A DNA stretch of 64,000 bases from Absidia repens (GCA_002105175.1 MCGE01000005.1:1426001-1490000), one strand, 5' to 3'. Counted from the first letter of the stretch, positions 26,057 through 36,611 are shown. Made by a program: numbers and translations. Notes: a model not told the origin generated them from the sequence alone.

Positions 26057-27363
26057 ATGGCAAGTAGGGGGTTTCCTTCTCACAGGGATCCCTCAAATAC
26101 ATCACCTTCACAACCTACTGCCGAACAAGTATGTGATATACAACGGGTAATGTGCTCATTTTTGAAACAACATACTGCTTATGATGTTTTACCCGTCAGT
26201 TACCGCCTTATCGTCTTTGATACGCGATTGCTCGTCAAGAAAGCCCTCCATGCATTAATACAAAATGGTAATAGAAAAAAAGAAATATTGGCTAGAGTAT
26301 AGACAAAAGGACAACAGTCTCACTGCTGTAATCTTTCAATTATATTACTCTAGGTATTGTGTCGGCTCCTCTATGGGACAGTTCTACACAAAAGTTTACT
26401 GGTATGTTGACAGTATCGGATTTCATAAATTTGATCCAATACTACTACAATCATTCATCAGTGGAAGAAGCATTGAGTGATATTGAAAAATGCGAACTGG
26501 CTCATCTTCGACAGGTGGAGAAACAGATCGGCGTACCACCTCCTCAACTACTTTACTTGGATCCTATGGCATCGTTGTATGATACGTGTCAACTCTTGGC
26601 CGAAAGCCGTGCTCATAGGGTCCCTCTTCTCGACAAAGAACCTGATACTGGAATGGAAATGATTGTAAGCGTAATCACTCAATACCGTATTCTCAAATTT
26701 ATTGCTGTCAACGTAAGTAAAATAAACGATATGTTAGGCAGATTGTTGGGGTTTTGTCTTATACCTTTGTTTCTATAGTTTCAAGAATCACACGTACTGC
26801 GCCAACCATTATCAGAATTGAAAATTGGTACTTACAAGAATATTGCAACAGCAACAATGGCAACCCCTGTCATCCAAATCATCACTACCTTTGTGGATCA
26901 AAATATTAGTGCGGTGCCTATTGTGGACGATCAAGGCATTGTATTGAATGTATATGAAACCATCGATGTTATGGTAAGTAGAAAGAATAAGAAAAAGAAT
27001 AGGCAAAAAATAATTGGTATACTCACCCTCCTTACTTTTGTGGCGGCAAATAGAGTATAGCAAAAGCTGGAAAATACAATCAATTAGATGTCCCTGTGGG
27101 CGAAGCACTGGCAGCCCGCCCAGACGTAAGTCATATTCGACTGAGCAATGGAAAGGATCACTTACAATACTTTGTATGTTCAATAGAACTACCCTGGTGT
27201 ACATACATGTCGCTTAAACGATACATTGCAGTCGATTTTTCGAACGATTAGGAAGCAGCGTGTGTATCGACTTATTGTAGTGGATGAAAACAATAAATTG
27301 ATCGGGATCGTTAGCTCATCGAATATTTTGGGATATCTGATTGGCTACAAAGGATACGGATAA
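26057..27363 (+). CDS. snf4: AMPK/SNF1 gamma subunit (four CBS domains)
   Basis: Nucleotide-sensing regulatory subunit of the SNF1/AMPK kinase. Five exons: 26057-26267, 26354-26712, 26779-26973, 27054-27125, 27187-27363, totalling 1014 nt and 337 aa, close to family size. The last exon begins AACTACCCTGGTGTAC and encodes NYPGVHTC and IFRTIRKQRVYRLIVVD, ending GYKGYG. Visible CBS landmarks include VKKALHALIQNGIVSAPLWD, FTGMLTVSDFINLI, ITTFVDQNISAVPIVDD and the final IGIVSSSNILGYL. Introns are 60-87 nt. The short N-terminus (MASRGFPSHRDP) is Ser/Pro-rich. An AATAAA lies at about 27448. Confidence 0.96.
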
Positions 27364-27656
27364 TTAGCTTTTTTTATACAGTAGTTAGTTTATATATTAT
27401 TTCCCCATTTCCATCCTTTTATCATTGTACATACCATTGTTACGAAAATAAAATACAATACCATTTTCAACAAAGCATGAATCAACCAATTTACTTGGCG
27501 CCCCAATTTTACTCTGGGCCTAGTCGGGGCTGATTTTTTTATAGGAAGGGGTGCCAAGTCTTTTCTATATAAATCTTTTTTTTTTTTTTTTTGTCCCTTT
27601 TCCCCCCTTCCTTTATTTTATTTTATTTTATTTTTACCCTTCAATTATTGTTCACA

Positions 27657-29386
27657 ATGGACCATATTACCATTTTTGTCTTTTATGGATCACATAATGA
27701 CTCTTTTACGTTGACTCGAAATACGACATGGTCAGATCTGCGTATATCAATCCAAGATCAATCTGGGTTACTTGTCACTCGATTGTATCATCGCAACACT
27801 AAAGGTGACATTGAGACACTTTCCTGTGACGACGATTGGAAAACCTTAGTACATGGATGTAACACTTCTTGGCTACAACTCAGCATTGATCCCACCAGAA
27901 CATTGGACCAAGCATGGCACGTCAATCTGAACACCGAACAGGACGAATTTGGAACGGCCACTCATATTGACACCCGCTCCCAATTCGAAAAGACTTACTT
28001 TACCACACAGTTTGAATTTTTCGGCAGACTCATGGACAAATACAATGATTTGATTCAACGTGATGATCATATCGAGGCAATGATGCACCAGGTGGCAATT
28101 CGACTCACTCTTCACCAAAAACCAACAGTGGATCTGGTGGAAATTGAAGCTCAGTTGGAAAAGCGTCTTGGCAATGCAGGAGGAGGAACGACAGGAACAA
28201 GCTCAGCCATCGACCATATCTCTGAACATAATCGGGTTTCCGTGGACTCCAATGGGAACTTCAACCGTGGACTGTCACGCTCAACAACACTACCACCATC
28301 AACTGTATCACCATTATATGACCATATCAAACGGACACCAACAGCACCGTCGTACAGCAAACATATTGATAAGCCATCGATATCATCATTACCCTCATAC
28401 AAAACTCAACAGATAGGTAAGGAAAATATATTACTATTGTTTACGGTACTCAAGAAACTCACATCGTTTCTCTTTTTACAGTGAAAGGCACAATACTAGG
28501 GGAATGGCCTGCATATTCTTCTTTATACCCAGCACCGAAGTCGACACATAGTATGGATGAAACAACCTCACCGAATGATCTCGAATATTCACCATCACTT
28601 TCACTACTCGATTCAAACATACATTATCACCGCCAACGATCACCCATATCCTTATATCCACAACTACCAACCCTACCATCCCAGCCTTCGGAACAAACGA
28701 CTCACCCCATACCAGATGGAATGCCACTACCATTAATATCCACAGGAATTGCTCCACGATCAGCTACGACACCCAATGCAATTTCTGGACGACCTTCTAG
28801 TTGGCACTGCAGCAAATCAGCCAGTAGACATGACGATAACTATAAACCAGACAAACGACACACAATGGATTGCCGTTGGGAGTCGACTCCAAAACGACAG
28901 TTATACAAGGATCAGCGTCGGGCACTCAAATTACAGCAAAAGGAACTGGAACGGGCGATCCGAGATTTGAAACGACAAGAAAAGTTGGACAAGAAAGAAT
29001 ATCGACAAAAACTGCACCATCAAGATCAAGTCAACAACGAGACGGCGATTCGAAAATCATCATCGTTATCATCACTCTCATCCTCCGTATCATCCATCTA
29101 TTCAGCGTCGTCTGCCCTGAATGATTCATGCTTGCAACAACAAAACCGCTTGGAAATCACTTGCTACATGCCAGAAATATCTTCATCTACGGAACAACAG
29201 TATGGAGATATCAATGAAAAAGGCATGGGTGGTCATCAATATGATTATGGATCTGACCGTTATCCTCATCATCAGTATGGAATTGACAAGACATCACAAG
29301 ACGATGGCGGTATGACCCTTTTGTCAGGTACTTTGGACCGACTTTCAATGAATGAAGACACTGAATTACTTCCACATAGGCCGTAG
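27657..29386 (+). CDS. PB1-domain protein with C-terminal coiled coil, function unknown
   Basis: Two exons, 27657-28416 and 28482-29386, totalling 1665 nt and 554 aa. The first 80 residues look like a PB1 domain: HITIFVFYG opens as a beta strand, and GDIETLSCDDDW fits the acidic OPCA motif of type I PB1 modules. The middle is Ser/Thr/Pro-rich and low complexity (STTLPPSTVSPLYDH). A charged coiled coil (QRRALKLQQKELERAIRDLK and onward) lies at about residue 400-440. The C-terminus contains Tyr/His-rich sequence. I do not recognise an orthologue. PB1 domains pair with other PB1 domains, so a signalling or polarity adaptor role is possible. The start was chosen at the first ATG after a pyrimidine-rich leader. 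Confidence 0.8.
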
Positions 29387-29741
29387 TATAGTTTATATAT
29401 AGTAGTATAGTGTATTATTATATTTATTAGCAGTAGCTTTTAGCTTTTTTTATTTTTTTTGATCCTGATTTATTTGAAATTAATAAACAAAAACTATTGT
29501 ACCTCATTGAAAATCATGGGTGAATTATTATTTTTTTGTCAGGTTATATTGGCTTGTCAGCAGCAAATCCAAAATGGGAATCATATGAAAAATACTTTTC
29601 CTGTCAGTCCCGAAGCGGGGGTATTTTTTTTTTTTTTTTTTTTCGCAGTATAAATACTAGACCAACTTTGATGCCATTTATTCGTTTATACTAATTTTTT
29701 TTGTTTCAATATTTTATTTTTATTTTTATCATCAGTATATC
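29387..29741. other. Spacer and promoter of the small Ser/Asp-rich gene
   Basis: A 355-nt spacer. It holds the 3' flank of the PB1 gene (an AATAAA near 29481), a poly-T tract at about 29625-29643 and a TATA box at 29649-29656 that serves the next gene. No other feature is seen. Confidence 0.6.
29649..29656 (+). promoter_or_regulatory. TATA box of the 133-aa gene
   Basis: TATAAATA lies 93 nt upstream of the ATG at 29742, directly after a poly-T run, the same arrangement as for gpd1. It is the main reason to accept the small frame downstream as a real gene. Confidence 0.65.
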
Positions 29742-30143
29742 ATGACAAGCACATATTCTTTTGCTTCAAAAACCACAAATGCATCTGCATCCATGGATTC
29801 TATAATGGGTATGTTTTTACCGAAGCCCCTCGAATCATCACCCCCATCATCATCACATTCATCTTCGTCTTTTCGGACTACCACCCCTTCTTCTACCTAC
29901 GCCAGTGACCCGGAACTATACATGGGCGATGACAGTGATTGTGATTACGCTCAAGCACTAATGCAATCTGGCATGTTCTCCACCGACCTGAACCCATCAT
30001 CATCAGTATTCGATCAAGACAGCGATTGCAGTGACACTGATGATCATACACAAGTCTCTATAAATCGACTACGTCTTTTACTAGCTCATTTGAATCCACA
30101 CACCAGTTCTTCAGCAAAAGGAAAATCCAAATCCTTTTATTAA
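29742..30143 (+). CDS. Small Ser/Asp-rich protein, 133 aa, unknown
   Basis: A single-exon frame starting MTSTYSFASK and ending KGKSKSFY. It is Ser/Thr/Pro-rich, with two similar acidic patches (GDDSDCDYAQALMQSG and FDQDSDCSDTDDH) followed by a Leu-rich helix INRLRLLLAHLNPH. No domain is recognised. A TATA box, a plausible leader and an AATAAA about 120 nt after the stop (near 30264) support expression. It could be a nuclear regulator or a lineage-specific short protein; no function is proposed. Confidence 0.6.
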   Translation: MTSTYSFASKTTNASASMDSIMGMFLPKPLESSPPSSSHSSSSFRTTTPSSTYASDPELYMGDDSDCDYAQALMQSGMFSTDLNPSSSVFDQDSDCSDTDDHTQVSINRLRLLLAHLNPHTSSSAKGKSKSFY

Positions 30144-30446
30144 CCTGATTGCCCCATATTTCCACCACTCCCTTCTTTATATACCACATCCATCATTTTG
30201 TTTTTTAAAGTATTCATATTATAATCTGTATTTTTAGTCCCGCCATTATCACTCCACAGAAAAAAATAAAAAAAATTAAGAACCCATTAAATCGCCGACG
30301 CAATTTTCAAATGTTTATGACAAATGTCAATGTCCCCTGATTTCTAAAAAAAGTCAAACGCTGGTTTTATTTGTTCCGGAAACCTCATCATCATCTATCT
30401 ACTAGCTAAACTACGTTTATATCATAAAAGCTAAATAAAACTATGT
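30144..30446. other. Convergent spacer
   Basis: A 303-nt AT-rich spacer between the small + strand gene and the GH16 gene on the - strand. It contains AATAAA-like signals near 30264 and a signal on the minus strand near 30436. Nothing else is seen. Confidence 0.6.
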
Positions 30447-31684
30447 CTACACCAAGAGTACGGTACACCCCATCAAGAATAAAAAGACTACCAGATAGGA
30501 TTCAGTATACTTGCTGCCGTCGGATGGCGTCGGTAATTCAATTTGGTTTGAGATAGGTCCTTCAAGTGTAGTAGGAAGAGTTTGCTGCGTTGCTGAGGAG
30601 TTGCGCTTCTGGATAGCTGTAAAGAATTTTCCATCAAGTAAAAAAAAAAAAAAAAATAGGTGAGTATCATGGTACAATGTCATCCACTCTTCCTCCCCCC
30701 CCTCCCTCGCCCTCTCTTTCTCATTCTCAGTTTCACTGTTACCCGATAATGCACAAGAGTGTTGTGTTTGCTGGCACTTCATCCCAGAGGTCACTTGATC
30801 CGATCCAGAAGATGTATTGAAAGTGCCACAATAGACTTGATTTCCATGGAAGCATCGTTTGCAGGCGGACCATGACTGAATTTGGGATTACCGTCAGACC
30901 AATGACTAAACATGAATCGGCCTGGTGTTTGGGGGATATTTGTCGTGAGGGTTTGCGCCAAGTGGCCATCGATATAAAATTCCGCCCGGTCAGGATACCA
31001 ATCAAAACGATATTCATGAAAACCAGAAGAGGGATCGAAGCCTAGATGATGATTGTCGTGTGTCAATGCGGATGCACGGCCATTGGGTTCTTGAAGTCCA
31101 GGGTGGATTGCAAAATACGATTGGGGTGGCGTGACCGCACCGAGGATTTCAATATCAATTTCGCCGCCAGGGTGGAAAAAATACATCGACTGCACCGTGC
31201 CGCTCGAACTTGTAAGGCGCATCAGACTCCGGAAGGATCCATAGAGAATGTCTTGTCGTTTGGTCCCAATAGCTCCACATCGTGTTGCCGAATGTTTTTG
31301 TTGCATTTCAGGACTAAGGGTGGTGTTGTCTACAGTGACGACTAGGTGAAGCGCTTCATTTTGTATTTTGACATTGTTTGCACTGAAGTGTCTGCTGTAG
31401 CTGTCTTTGTACTTTGCCGGAATTTCATAGTTGGCCATAAAAAAATCTTTCTTGAGGTGAGACATGGAAGTGGGAGTAGAAAGTGAGACGTCATTCATGC
31501 TGTTTCCAAAATCAATGATCCATGCATTCGCCCAAACTGCTTGATCGTTTGTAGAGGGGTCATGATAGCCGCAATCACACAATACATCTCTTTGACCAGA
31601 GTTTGCTGTCAATTGTCCTTGAAGTGTTGAATTGCAAAACACCAGTAAAGTAAACCACTGGATCCATAATGGCACCCTGTTCAT
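30447..31684 (-). CDS. Glycoside hydrolase family 16 protein with GPI-like tail; apparent frameshift
   Basis: A secreted beta-glucan hydrolase or transglycosidase, probably acting at the cell wall. It starts MNRVPLWIQWFTLLVF, a clear signal peptide. The GH16 fold includes the catalytic motif GEIDIEILG (E175, D177, E179) and typical strands (HEYRFDWYPDRAEFYIDG). The frame from the start stops at about 30793. The expected continuation (FNTSSGSDQVTSG, then a Ser/Thr-rich tail and a hydrophobic C-terminus like a GPI signal, YLVVFLFLMGCTVLLV) lies in another frame. It resumes exactly if one base is added to the short T-run at 30820-30822. The C-terminal part splices 30743 to 30616, with TAG at 30449-30447. 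Either the allele is truncated or the assembly lost one base. Confidence 0.85.
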
Positions 31685-32525
31685 GATAACCTAGAATATA
31701 AGGCGAAGAAGAAGACAACAAGAGATCAATTTTTTAGTTAAAACATTAAAGAAAAAAACTACCACCCATATTTCACAATATTAATGTGTTTGTATATAAT
31801 GGACTTACCGCGGATATCAAAGAAGTCGGATTTTTGATCCACACATACAAACAATGTCCGAGTCCAATTTCACGTGTACTAAATGTATAAAGAGAAAAAC
31901 GGAGATGTTCATCAATTTCATGCATCATTTTAACCTGAAACACCTTGTTTTTCTCTCCTTTTCCCCATTGTACTGTTTTGACCAGGAAAAGGGATCCCAA
32001 CTCCAGGTTCATCTTCCAATTACCTTTTTATCGACGAGTTGATTCATGTTTCCCATACTAAATTGAGAAAGATAAATAAGAATACGTTTTTATTTATAAA
32101 GCTGATGAATTGAGGATTGTATATATGAATTCTTGAATGAAGTAAAAATGTTGAAAACGGAAAGGGAAATTGGCGAAAAATAAAAATGGCGAAAATTTAA
32201 TACCGCTGGGGCCTGTGCAGTGAGCGGGATTTCAAAACGACATCACGAGTTCGCTGGAGGCGACTGTCAAAATTTTTTATATCCTTTTCGTCCCATTTTT
32301 CTTTTGTTCCTCTTTCTTTCCTCTATTTTTCACTTTTTCGTTTATTTATTGTTCTCTTTGGCGTTATATTTGAACATCTCAAGTTAAACCTTTGATTTGA
32401 TTTTGATCCAATCTATATTCGCTCTTGTCTAACAACGGTATCCAATTTCAAAGTCACTTCCCCCTTCCTCCCTCCCCACGCTAACACTCCCGCTCCCGCT
32501 TCTCTCTCGCGTTCTTTATTGGCAA
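31685..32525. promoter_or_regulatory. Region between the GH16 and CCCH genes, with exon-like sequence
   Basis: Holds the GH16 upstream region with two exon-like segments (separate entry), then AT-rich sequence, GCGGGATTT at 32224-32232 (the reverse complement of the AAATCCCGC box found in the repeat family), and a pyrimidine-rich leader leading to the CCCH gene start at 32526. Confidence 0.5.
31802..32054 (-). other. Exon-like segments upstream of GH16 (5' UTR exons or a gene fragment)
   Basis: On the minus strand, ATGGGAAACATGAATC (start about 32054) is followed by a donor GTAATT, then an acceptor TTTCAG and an open segment encoding KMMHEIDEHLRF and SLYTFSTREIGLGHCLYVWI, closed by a strong donor GTAAGT near 31807. 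The next acceptor (TTCTAG near 31691) would join it to the GH16 start region. GC content is higher than the flanks, as in coding exons. SLYTFS...CLYVWI...P.SL faintly recalls the first half of proteasome assembly chaperone 4, but spacing is short and the second half is absent. It could be spliced 5' UTR of GH16. Confidence 0.35.
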
Positions 32526-32958
32526 ATGGAACCAATCCATAACAAAAACAAAGGTAACAAAAAAGGCAAGCATTACTGGATGAAAGAAAATATATATAAT
32601 GAAAGGACAATCGTGTTGATATTAATTTCCTTTTTCGCTATAAATCGGGTTTTAGGTACTGGGATGGGTATAATTGACACTGGTATCAATACTGCTCCAA
32701 CAACCTTCCAAACCTCAGAAAATCAACAGCAACAACAGAATCAATATTGGTCTTACTACTCGGAAAATCTTTTTGGAACGACTAGCCATCAACCCTCAAA
32801 CACCAAACACGAAGATCCCCCTGCTCCTGAAGAAAATGTCCAAAACCTCTACAAGACTGAAATATGCCGAAACTGGGAAGAACAAAAAACGTGCAGGTAA
32901 AACATCAATAAATTAGATAACAGACGGAAAAAAAAGTCAAGGGGGACTCAGTGCTAAT

Positions 32959-33002
<44 letters not shown>

Positions 33003-33773
33003 GAATAAAGATATGGAAATAGGTGTCAATATGCTCATGGGTACGATGAGTTGCGATATGTCCAGCGACACCCACGGTACAAGACCATTCACTGTAGGAC
33101 TTTCGAATCGACAGGTGAATGCCCCTATGGTAGGAGATGTACGTTTTTGCATGAAGAAAAAGTGCCATCCGACCAATCATCACATGCCCATCAACATCCT
33201 TCTTCACCTTTGAAACATGGTATATCAGCTCTTATTTCAGCGACCCCTAGCGCTTTTGTCACAGCTAAATCACCTTGTTTGCCACCATTGGAAACCCCCA
33301 TTGACGAGTCAGCATCATCATTGTCGTCATCGTCATCGCCACCTCAACCCTTGCCATCATACACCTTTTCACCATCCCCACAACTTGGACTATCATCGTC
33401 ATTTTTACAACATCATTATCAATATTCACTTCAAGAACACAATCAGCCGGATCAGGGAAAACAACCATCATCACACTTTAGTTATTTCCAGCATCAACAG
33501 AAGCTGAAGCCAACATATTCCTCCCTCAACCAAAGTTTCAAGGTAACAAATCATCCACCTTCTGAATCACACTTGTCGAAAAATCTTTTCACGGACACTG
33601 GCGGATTTTCTTGTGCATTTGGACTCTCATCGCCTCTTCCATCACTCTCCAAATCAGACACCACAGCAGTATCATACTTCTCGTCTTCATCTTCTCTCGG
33701 TACTTCGTCCTCCTCATCCTCGTCTACTTCTCCAGCGAGAATCATGGATTACAATTATCCCTTTTTCCATTAA
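32526..33773 (+). CDS. Tandem CCCH zinc finger protein (TTP/Cth1/Zfs1 type)
   Basis: Expected to bind AU-rich elements in mRNA 3' UTRs and promote decay. Exons are 32526-32553, 32656-32896 and 33011-33773, totalling 1032 nt and 343 aa. Two C-x8-C-x5-C-x3-H fingers carry the TTP-type lead sequences: LYKTEICRNWEEQKTC then YGNRCQYAH, and RYKTIHCRTFESTGEC then PYGRRCTFLH. The second intron splits finger 1 after its second Cys and contains a 38-nt poly-T tract (32961-32998). The C-terminal half is Ser/Pro/Gln-rich. The first intron (102 nt) is a stop-free multiple of three, so a retained form would stay in frame. Confidence 0.92.
32961..32998 (+). repeat. 38-nt poly-T tract in an intron
   Basis: An uninterrupted T-run in the second intron of the CCCH gene, ending 12 nt before the acceptor AG at 33009-33010. 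It acts as, or extends, the polypyrimidine tract. Length may be uncertain in the assembly. Confidence 0.9.
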
Positions 33774-34468
33774 ATTCATTCCGTCTTTTCCTTTCCCCTT
33801 CATTTTCTATACCACCCACATTGTACCCGTGTAGTTTATTCCCACCTTGTTTATTTTCCCTCCATTTTTACCCTATATTTAGTGTAGTCCTCCTTATTTT
33901 CCTTTTCTGGGCTTTTATTACTTAGTATTTGATTGTTTCATTTTTTTATTTCATTTTTTATTATTATTATCCACTTCATATGGTCTTGCCAGCCATATGT
34001 ATTCAAAATAAAAAACCTATTCTTTATAAAGCCATATTGTCTACATATCCTACACCACCATTTTTTTTGTGACACATAGAACTGCCTTTGGTATCCTCGT
34101 ACTTGCGGAAGCCTGATGATGATAGCGTTTTTGTTCATCCTTGACAGATCAATAAATAATGTATATATTATATATATAGGCCACCTACACAACTACGAAT
34201 GTACAGTCCCTATATCAATCATTACCCCATCTCACCCATTTTCGCTTCGATCGCATAATTTCATTTTGTTTAATGATTTCAAACACAGACAATTATAAAT
34301 ATATTACACGTAAACTACCATCGTCACCAGATACAACTAAAGCAACTAATCCAACTACTAATAAATACAGTCATTCATTTTATTATTTGGATAAAATAAA
34401 ACAAAACGTAATAGTCATTCCCCGCTCCCATCCTTCGCTAGTATTGCAATAACTAACTAATACACTAG
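33774..34468. other. Convergent spacer between the CCCH and I78-type genes
   Basis: A 695-nt T-rich spacer with AATAAA-type signals (near 34008 and 34152) and no supported coding frame. The sequence after the CCCH stop is strongly pyrimidine-rich to about 33960. Confidence 0.6.
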
Positions 34469-34793
34469 CTAACCAAAGTAAACTTGAGTGATCTTTTTGT
34501 TGTCGTCCAGAAATACATTCATTCGTCCAGGAAGATAGTTTCGGATCTGAGGTGCCCCTGGTGGTAGAATCTGATTCGGTTTGGGGATAGCGCTAGACCG
34601 TACGATCTACCACATCACAATAGAAAAAAAAAAAAAGAGGGTCAATATCAAGCTTTTTCATCGTGTGCAGCTATATTACCTGCTCTGGAGCAAGTCCAAC
34701 GAACTGTTCATCAGATTCAAGAAGATATTTTCCTATCAGCCGAGTTTGCCAGTTTTTGATTTCTTCGTCGCTTGGTCGTGTGAATTCATCCAT
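34469..34793 (-). CDS. Small I78-type proteinase inhibitor-like protein, 83 aa
   Basis: Two short exons: 34793-34680 (MDEFTRPSDEEIKNW to LAPEQ) and 34606-34469 (IVRSSAIPKPNQ to TQVYFG, then TAG), joined across a 73-nt GT-AG intron at phase 0. The C-terminus LPGRMNVFLDDNKKITQVYFG closely follows the end of the peptidase inhibitor I78 family (R-x-N-V-x-x-D-x-x-x-x-I-T-x-V-x-x-G). I78 proteins inhibit serine proteases. No signal peptide is seen, so it would act inside the cell. An AAATCCCGC box lies upstream (34873-34881), followed by TTTAAATAT. Confidence 0.8.
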
Positions 34794-35679
34794 AGCAATT
34801 TTTTTTCTATTTGTTGAGAAGGAAAAAAGAAGTGCCCCCTCCCCTTTTTCAAAAAAAAATAAAATAAAACGAAAATCCCGCGGGGTTTAAATATTGTCAC
34901 GCTCCCAAAGAGGATGTGAACAAATGATCCCACCCTAGTTTATGCTACTGTGTTGCTAACTTTTCCACCTTCCATTATCTTCATGATCACCTAACTCCTT
35001 TTTTTTTTTCTGAATCAATTTGCTGCTCATTCATTGTTTTACATTTCTTATGCACCAGATATAACTAGAATAGGTCGCGAGGCGTTGGTTATAGCTGCCC
35101 TTTTTTTTTTTTTATGAGCCCATCATTGCTTATTTTTTAATTTTTTTCTATGCCCATTTTTTGATCCCGTTCAAATAATCCTTCGCATCCCCCCCCTATT
35201 TATTGAAGCCCTCTTCAGTCCAGTGCACTTGTCTGAGCATTGAGCACGACGGTTGGTGGGAGTCGCCTCATACCTTCGCCTTTTCTCTTTGGACACACAT
35301 CTACACCAGCTTTTTTTTTTTTTTCTACACGCTCATGCACCACGCAGTCTGAATAAACCCATTCGACAAGACAAACTAAATGTGTAACAGGCAATACTAA
35401 AGTAAAACGATTTTTAATTTTGTATGGTTTTTATTTATGGAGGAGAGGGATGATATACGAATGAAGTGAAGCAGCTATTTTTGGTGGATTGATCATGGAT
35501 TCTATACTATATACATTCTACTACATGTTTTATTAAGTTGGCACATTGGTATGGGGGAAAGAATATGAATATACAAAAAATAAAATAAAATAAAGGGTGT
35601 GGAAGTGATGGGGGAAAGAGGGGAATAAAATTCTATACTACATTTAAAAACATAAGCTGAGGAATAAACCGGTGTGGCA
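34794..35679. other. Spacer upstream of the I78-type gene and downstream of the DUF4460-like gene
   Basis: An 886-nt region with poly-T tracts near 34998, 35100 and 35310, and the AAATCCCGC box with a TATA-like TTTAAATAT (34873-34894) that could be the I78-type gene promoter. The lower-GC part from 35380 on is the 3' flank of the next minus-strand gene. No gene is seen. Confidence 0.55.
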
Positions 35680-36611
35680 TCATTGTGGGTCTTGATATTC
35701 TTTCATTTTGATTTTTAGATGCTGTTGGATGTATTTGTTCATATCTAGTCGAATAACCAAAACGCAAATAAATAAATAAAAAAGCATGAGTCAAGTGAAT
35801 GGAATGTGTGCGTATGGTGAGTCTGATTACCGTCCATCGTCATTGAATCATCCAAAATGAGGATACCCTTTGCCATTGTTCCAGAAGGTCGAGGGATCTG
35901 TGCTGATAAAAAGAGAGTTGGAAGTTTACCCCACCATTGTTCCGGCTGCAAGTGAGGAAGCCATTCAGAAAATTTGTCTACGACATGGCTGGAGTTCAGT
36001 TGAGGGTCCCACATAAAAAGTTTTTGCTCCAGAATACTCGATCGACTCCACTGCTGCTGCTGCTGCTGTTGTTGTTGTTGCTGTTGTTCTTTATACAAGG
36101 CACTGGCGAATTGTTCAGTGAGTGATATCTGTGGTTTCCTATTCCCTCTTGTTGATCGCTGTTGGTCTTTTAGCTGCTGTTGTTGTAACATCATTGATCG
36201 AACTGCATCTTGATCAGACGGTAAGATGGTGATGTCTAATTGTTGGCAAAGAGAGAAGAAAGAATCCACTGTGGGCCAGGTTTGTTTGGGATCTGAGAAT
36301 ATAACATCTTGAGTCTTGGTAGGTCTTGGGATTTGTTTTCGTCGCTGAGTCTTTGATTTCAAGGCTTCGTTTTCCTGCTTGTTGTAAAAGTTCAATCGGA
36401 TAGGATCAGCAGACGTAGTGGTGGTGCTGCTGGCGGTCGCTGGTCGAAGAATGGGATCGAGTATGGTGTATAACTGCTGTAAAGTTTCAGCATTATGTTG
36501 TTTTTTTATTTTATCGCCATGGAAGAAATCTGGGTGAACACGTAACGTCAGTTTTTTCAGATAAGGTTTGATCAACGATGCAGCTACTGGTCTAGTACTT
36601 TGAAAGACCAT
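35680..36611 (-). CDS. DUF4460/TCAIM-like mitochondrial protein with poly-Q
   Basis: Exons are 36611-35831 and 35744-35680, totalling 846 nt and 281 aa. The N-terminus MVFQSTRPVAASLIKPYLKK is basic and free of acidic residues, as in a mitochondrial presequence. It is followed by LTLRVHPDFFHGDK, the J-like motif of DUF4460, found at the N-terminus of TCAIM proteins. An uninterrupted run of 13 Gln is coded at about 36046-36087. A C-terminal region (FMWDPQLNSS, WLPHLQPEQWWGKLPTLF) matches the general style of this family. An in-frame ATG at 36728 exists, but the shorter start directly before the conserved block is preferred. The molecular role is unknown. Confidence 0.6.
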
